Origin: Clostridia bacterium
GTDB taxonomy: Bacteria > Bacillota > Clostridia > Monoglobales > Monoglobaceae
Direction: 5' to 3'
Assembly (NCBI GenBank): GCA_017625185.1
Contig: JAGALN010000164.1
Span: 1-7,370, forward strand
DNA: 7,370 nucleotides
Made by a program: the position numbers and the translations under genes. Below are positions 7,256 through 7,370 of the stretch, one piece after another (positions within the stretch are counted from its first letter, which is position 1; each line of letters starts with the position of its first letter). A model generated the notes under the pieces. The model was given only the letters and a program-made list of their open reading frames with translations. It searched no databases and was not told the DNA's origin.

Positions 7256-7370
7256 GGCAATCTTTGCCCGCTGCTGCAACGGAAAATGGCAGTCATGTAC
7301 ACAAAGTACACTCCTGTCATTTCCCGTCTTGTATCGAACAAATCTCGCCAAATTTTCTTCGCACTCACGA
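7256..7370. repeat. 146-bp tandem repeat unit, copy 2, cut by window end
   Basis: These 115 bases match copy 1 from its first base, with one substitution at 7271. The same hairpin recurs at 7281-7324 with identical arms. The unit is still matching when the window ends, so the true length of the array is unknown. Confidence 0.85.

Noticed and set aside
7110..7370. CRISPR array
   Set aside because: The repeated part is over 100 bp, the period is 146 bp, and there are no short repeats with unique equal-length spacers or cas genes.

Overview
The window looks like a chromosomal segment of a Clostridia-type member of the Bacillota. The grounds are strong AAGGAGG-like ribosome binding sites before every gene, three GTG starts among five genes, moderate GC, and a cobalamin-dependent methionine synthase split into two polypeptides, a layout known from Firmicutes and Thermotoga. 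Genus cannot be fixed from the sequence alone.

Left part (1-4448, minus strand): a compact four-gene transcription unit, read from right to left. First is a 224-residue methionine synthase reactivation-domain protein. Its stop overlaps by 11 bp the GTG start of a 786-residue MetH core (homocysteine, folate, cap and B12 domains, no C-terminal activation domain). Three bases later comes a RluA/RluD-type pseudouridine synthase, and 12 bases after that a HAD-family sugar-phosphatase/phosphomutase-like hydrolase that runs off the left edge. The two methionine synthase proteins together should make a complete homocysteine-methylating, self-reactivating system; the other two look like co-transcribed housekeeping genes with no evident functional link.

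Middle (4449-4640): a divergent promoter region. The minus-strand operon has a perfect consensus sigma-A promoter (TTGACA, 17 bp, TATAAT) and a leader of only about 26 nt, too short for a SAM or cobalamin riboswitch. The plus-strand gene has a good promoter (TTGCTA, 17 bp, TAGAAT) followed at once by a near-perfect dyad that may be an operator or an mRNA hairpin.

Right part (4641-7088, plus strand): a full-length glycogen/alpha-glucan phosphorylase (GlgP, 815 residues) with its pyridoxal-phosphate lysine. Then 7089-7370 is non-coding and holds a tandem repeat with a 146-bp period, each unit carrying a long imperfect hairpin; the second unit is cut by the window end. The repeat is the least explained element. 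The genes are otherwise ordinary, and I do not see a convincing new defence or mobile system here.
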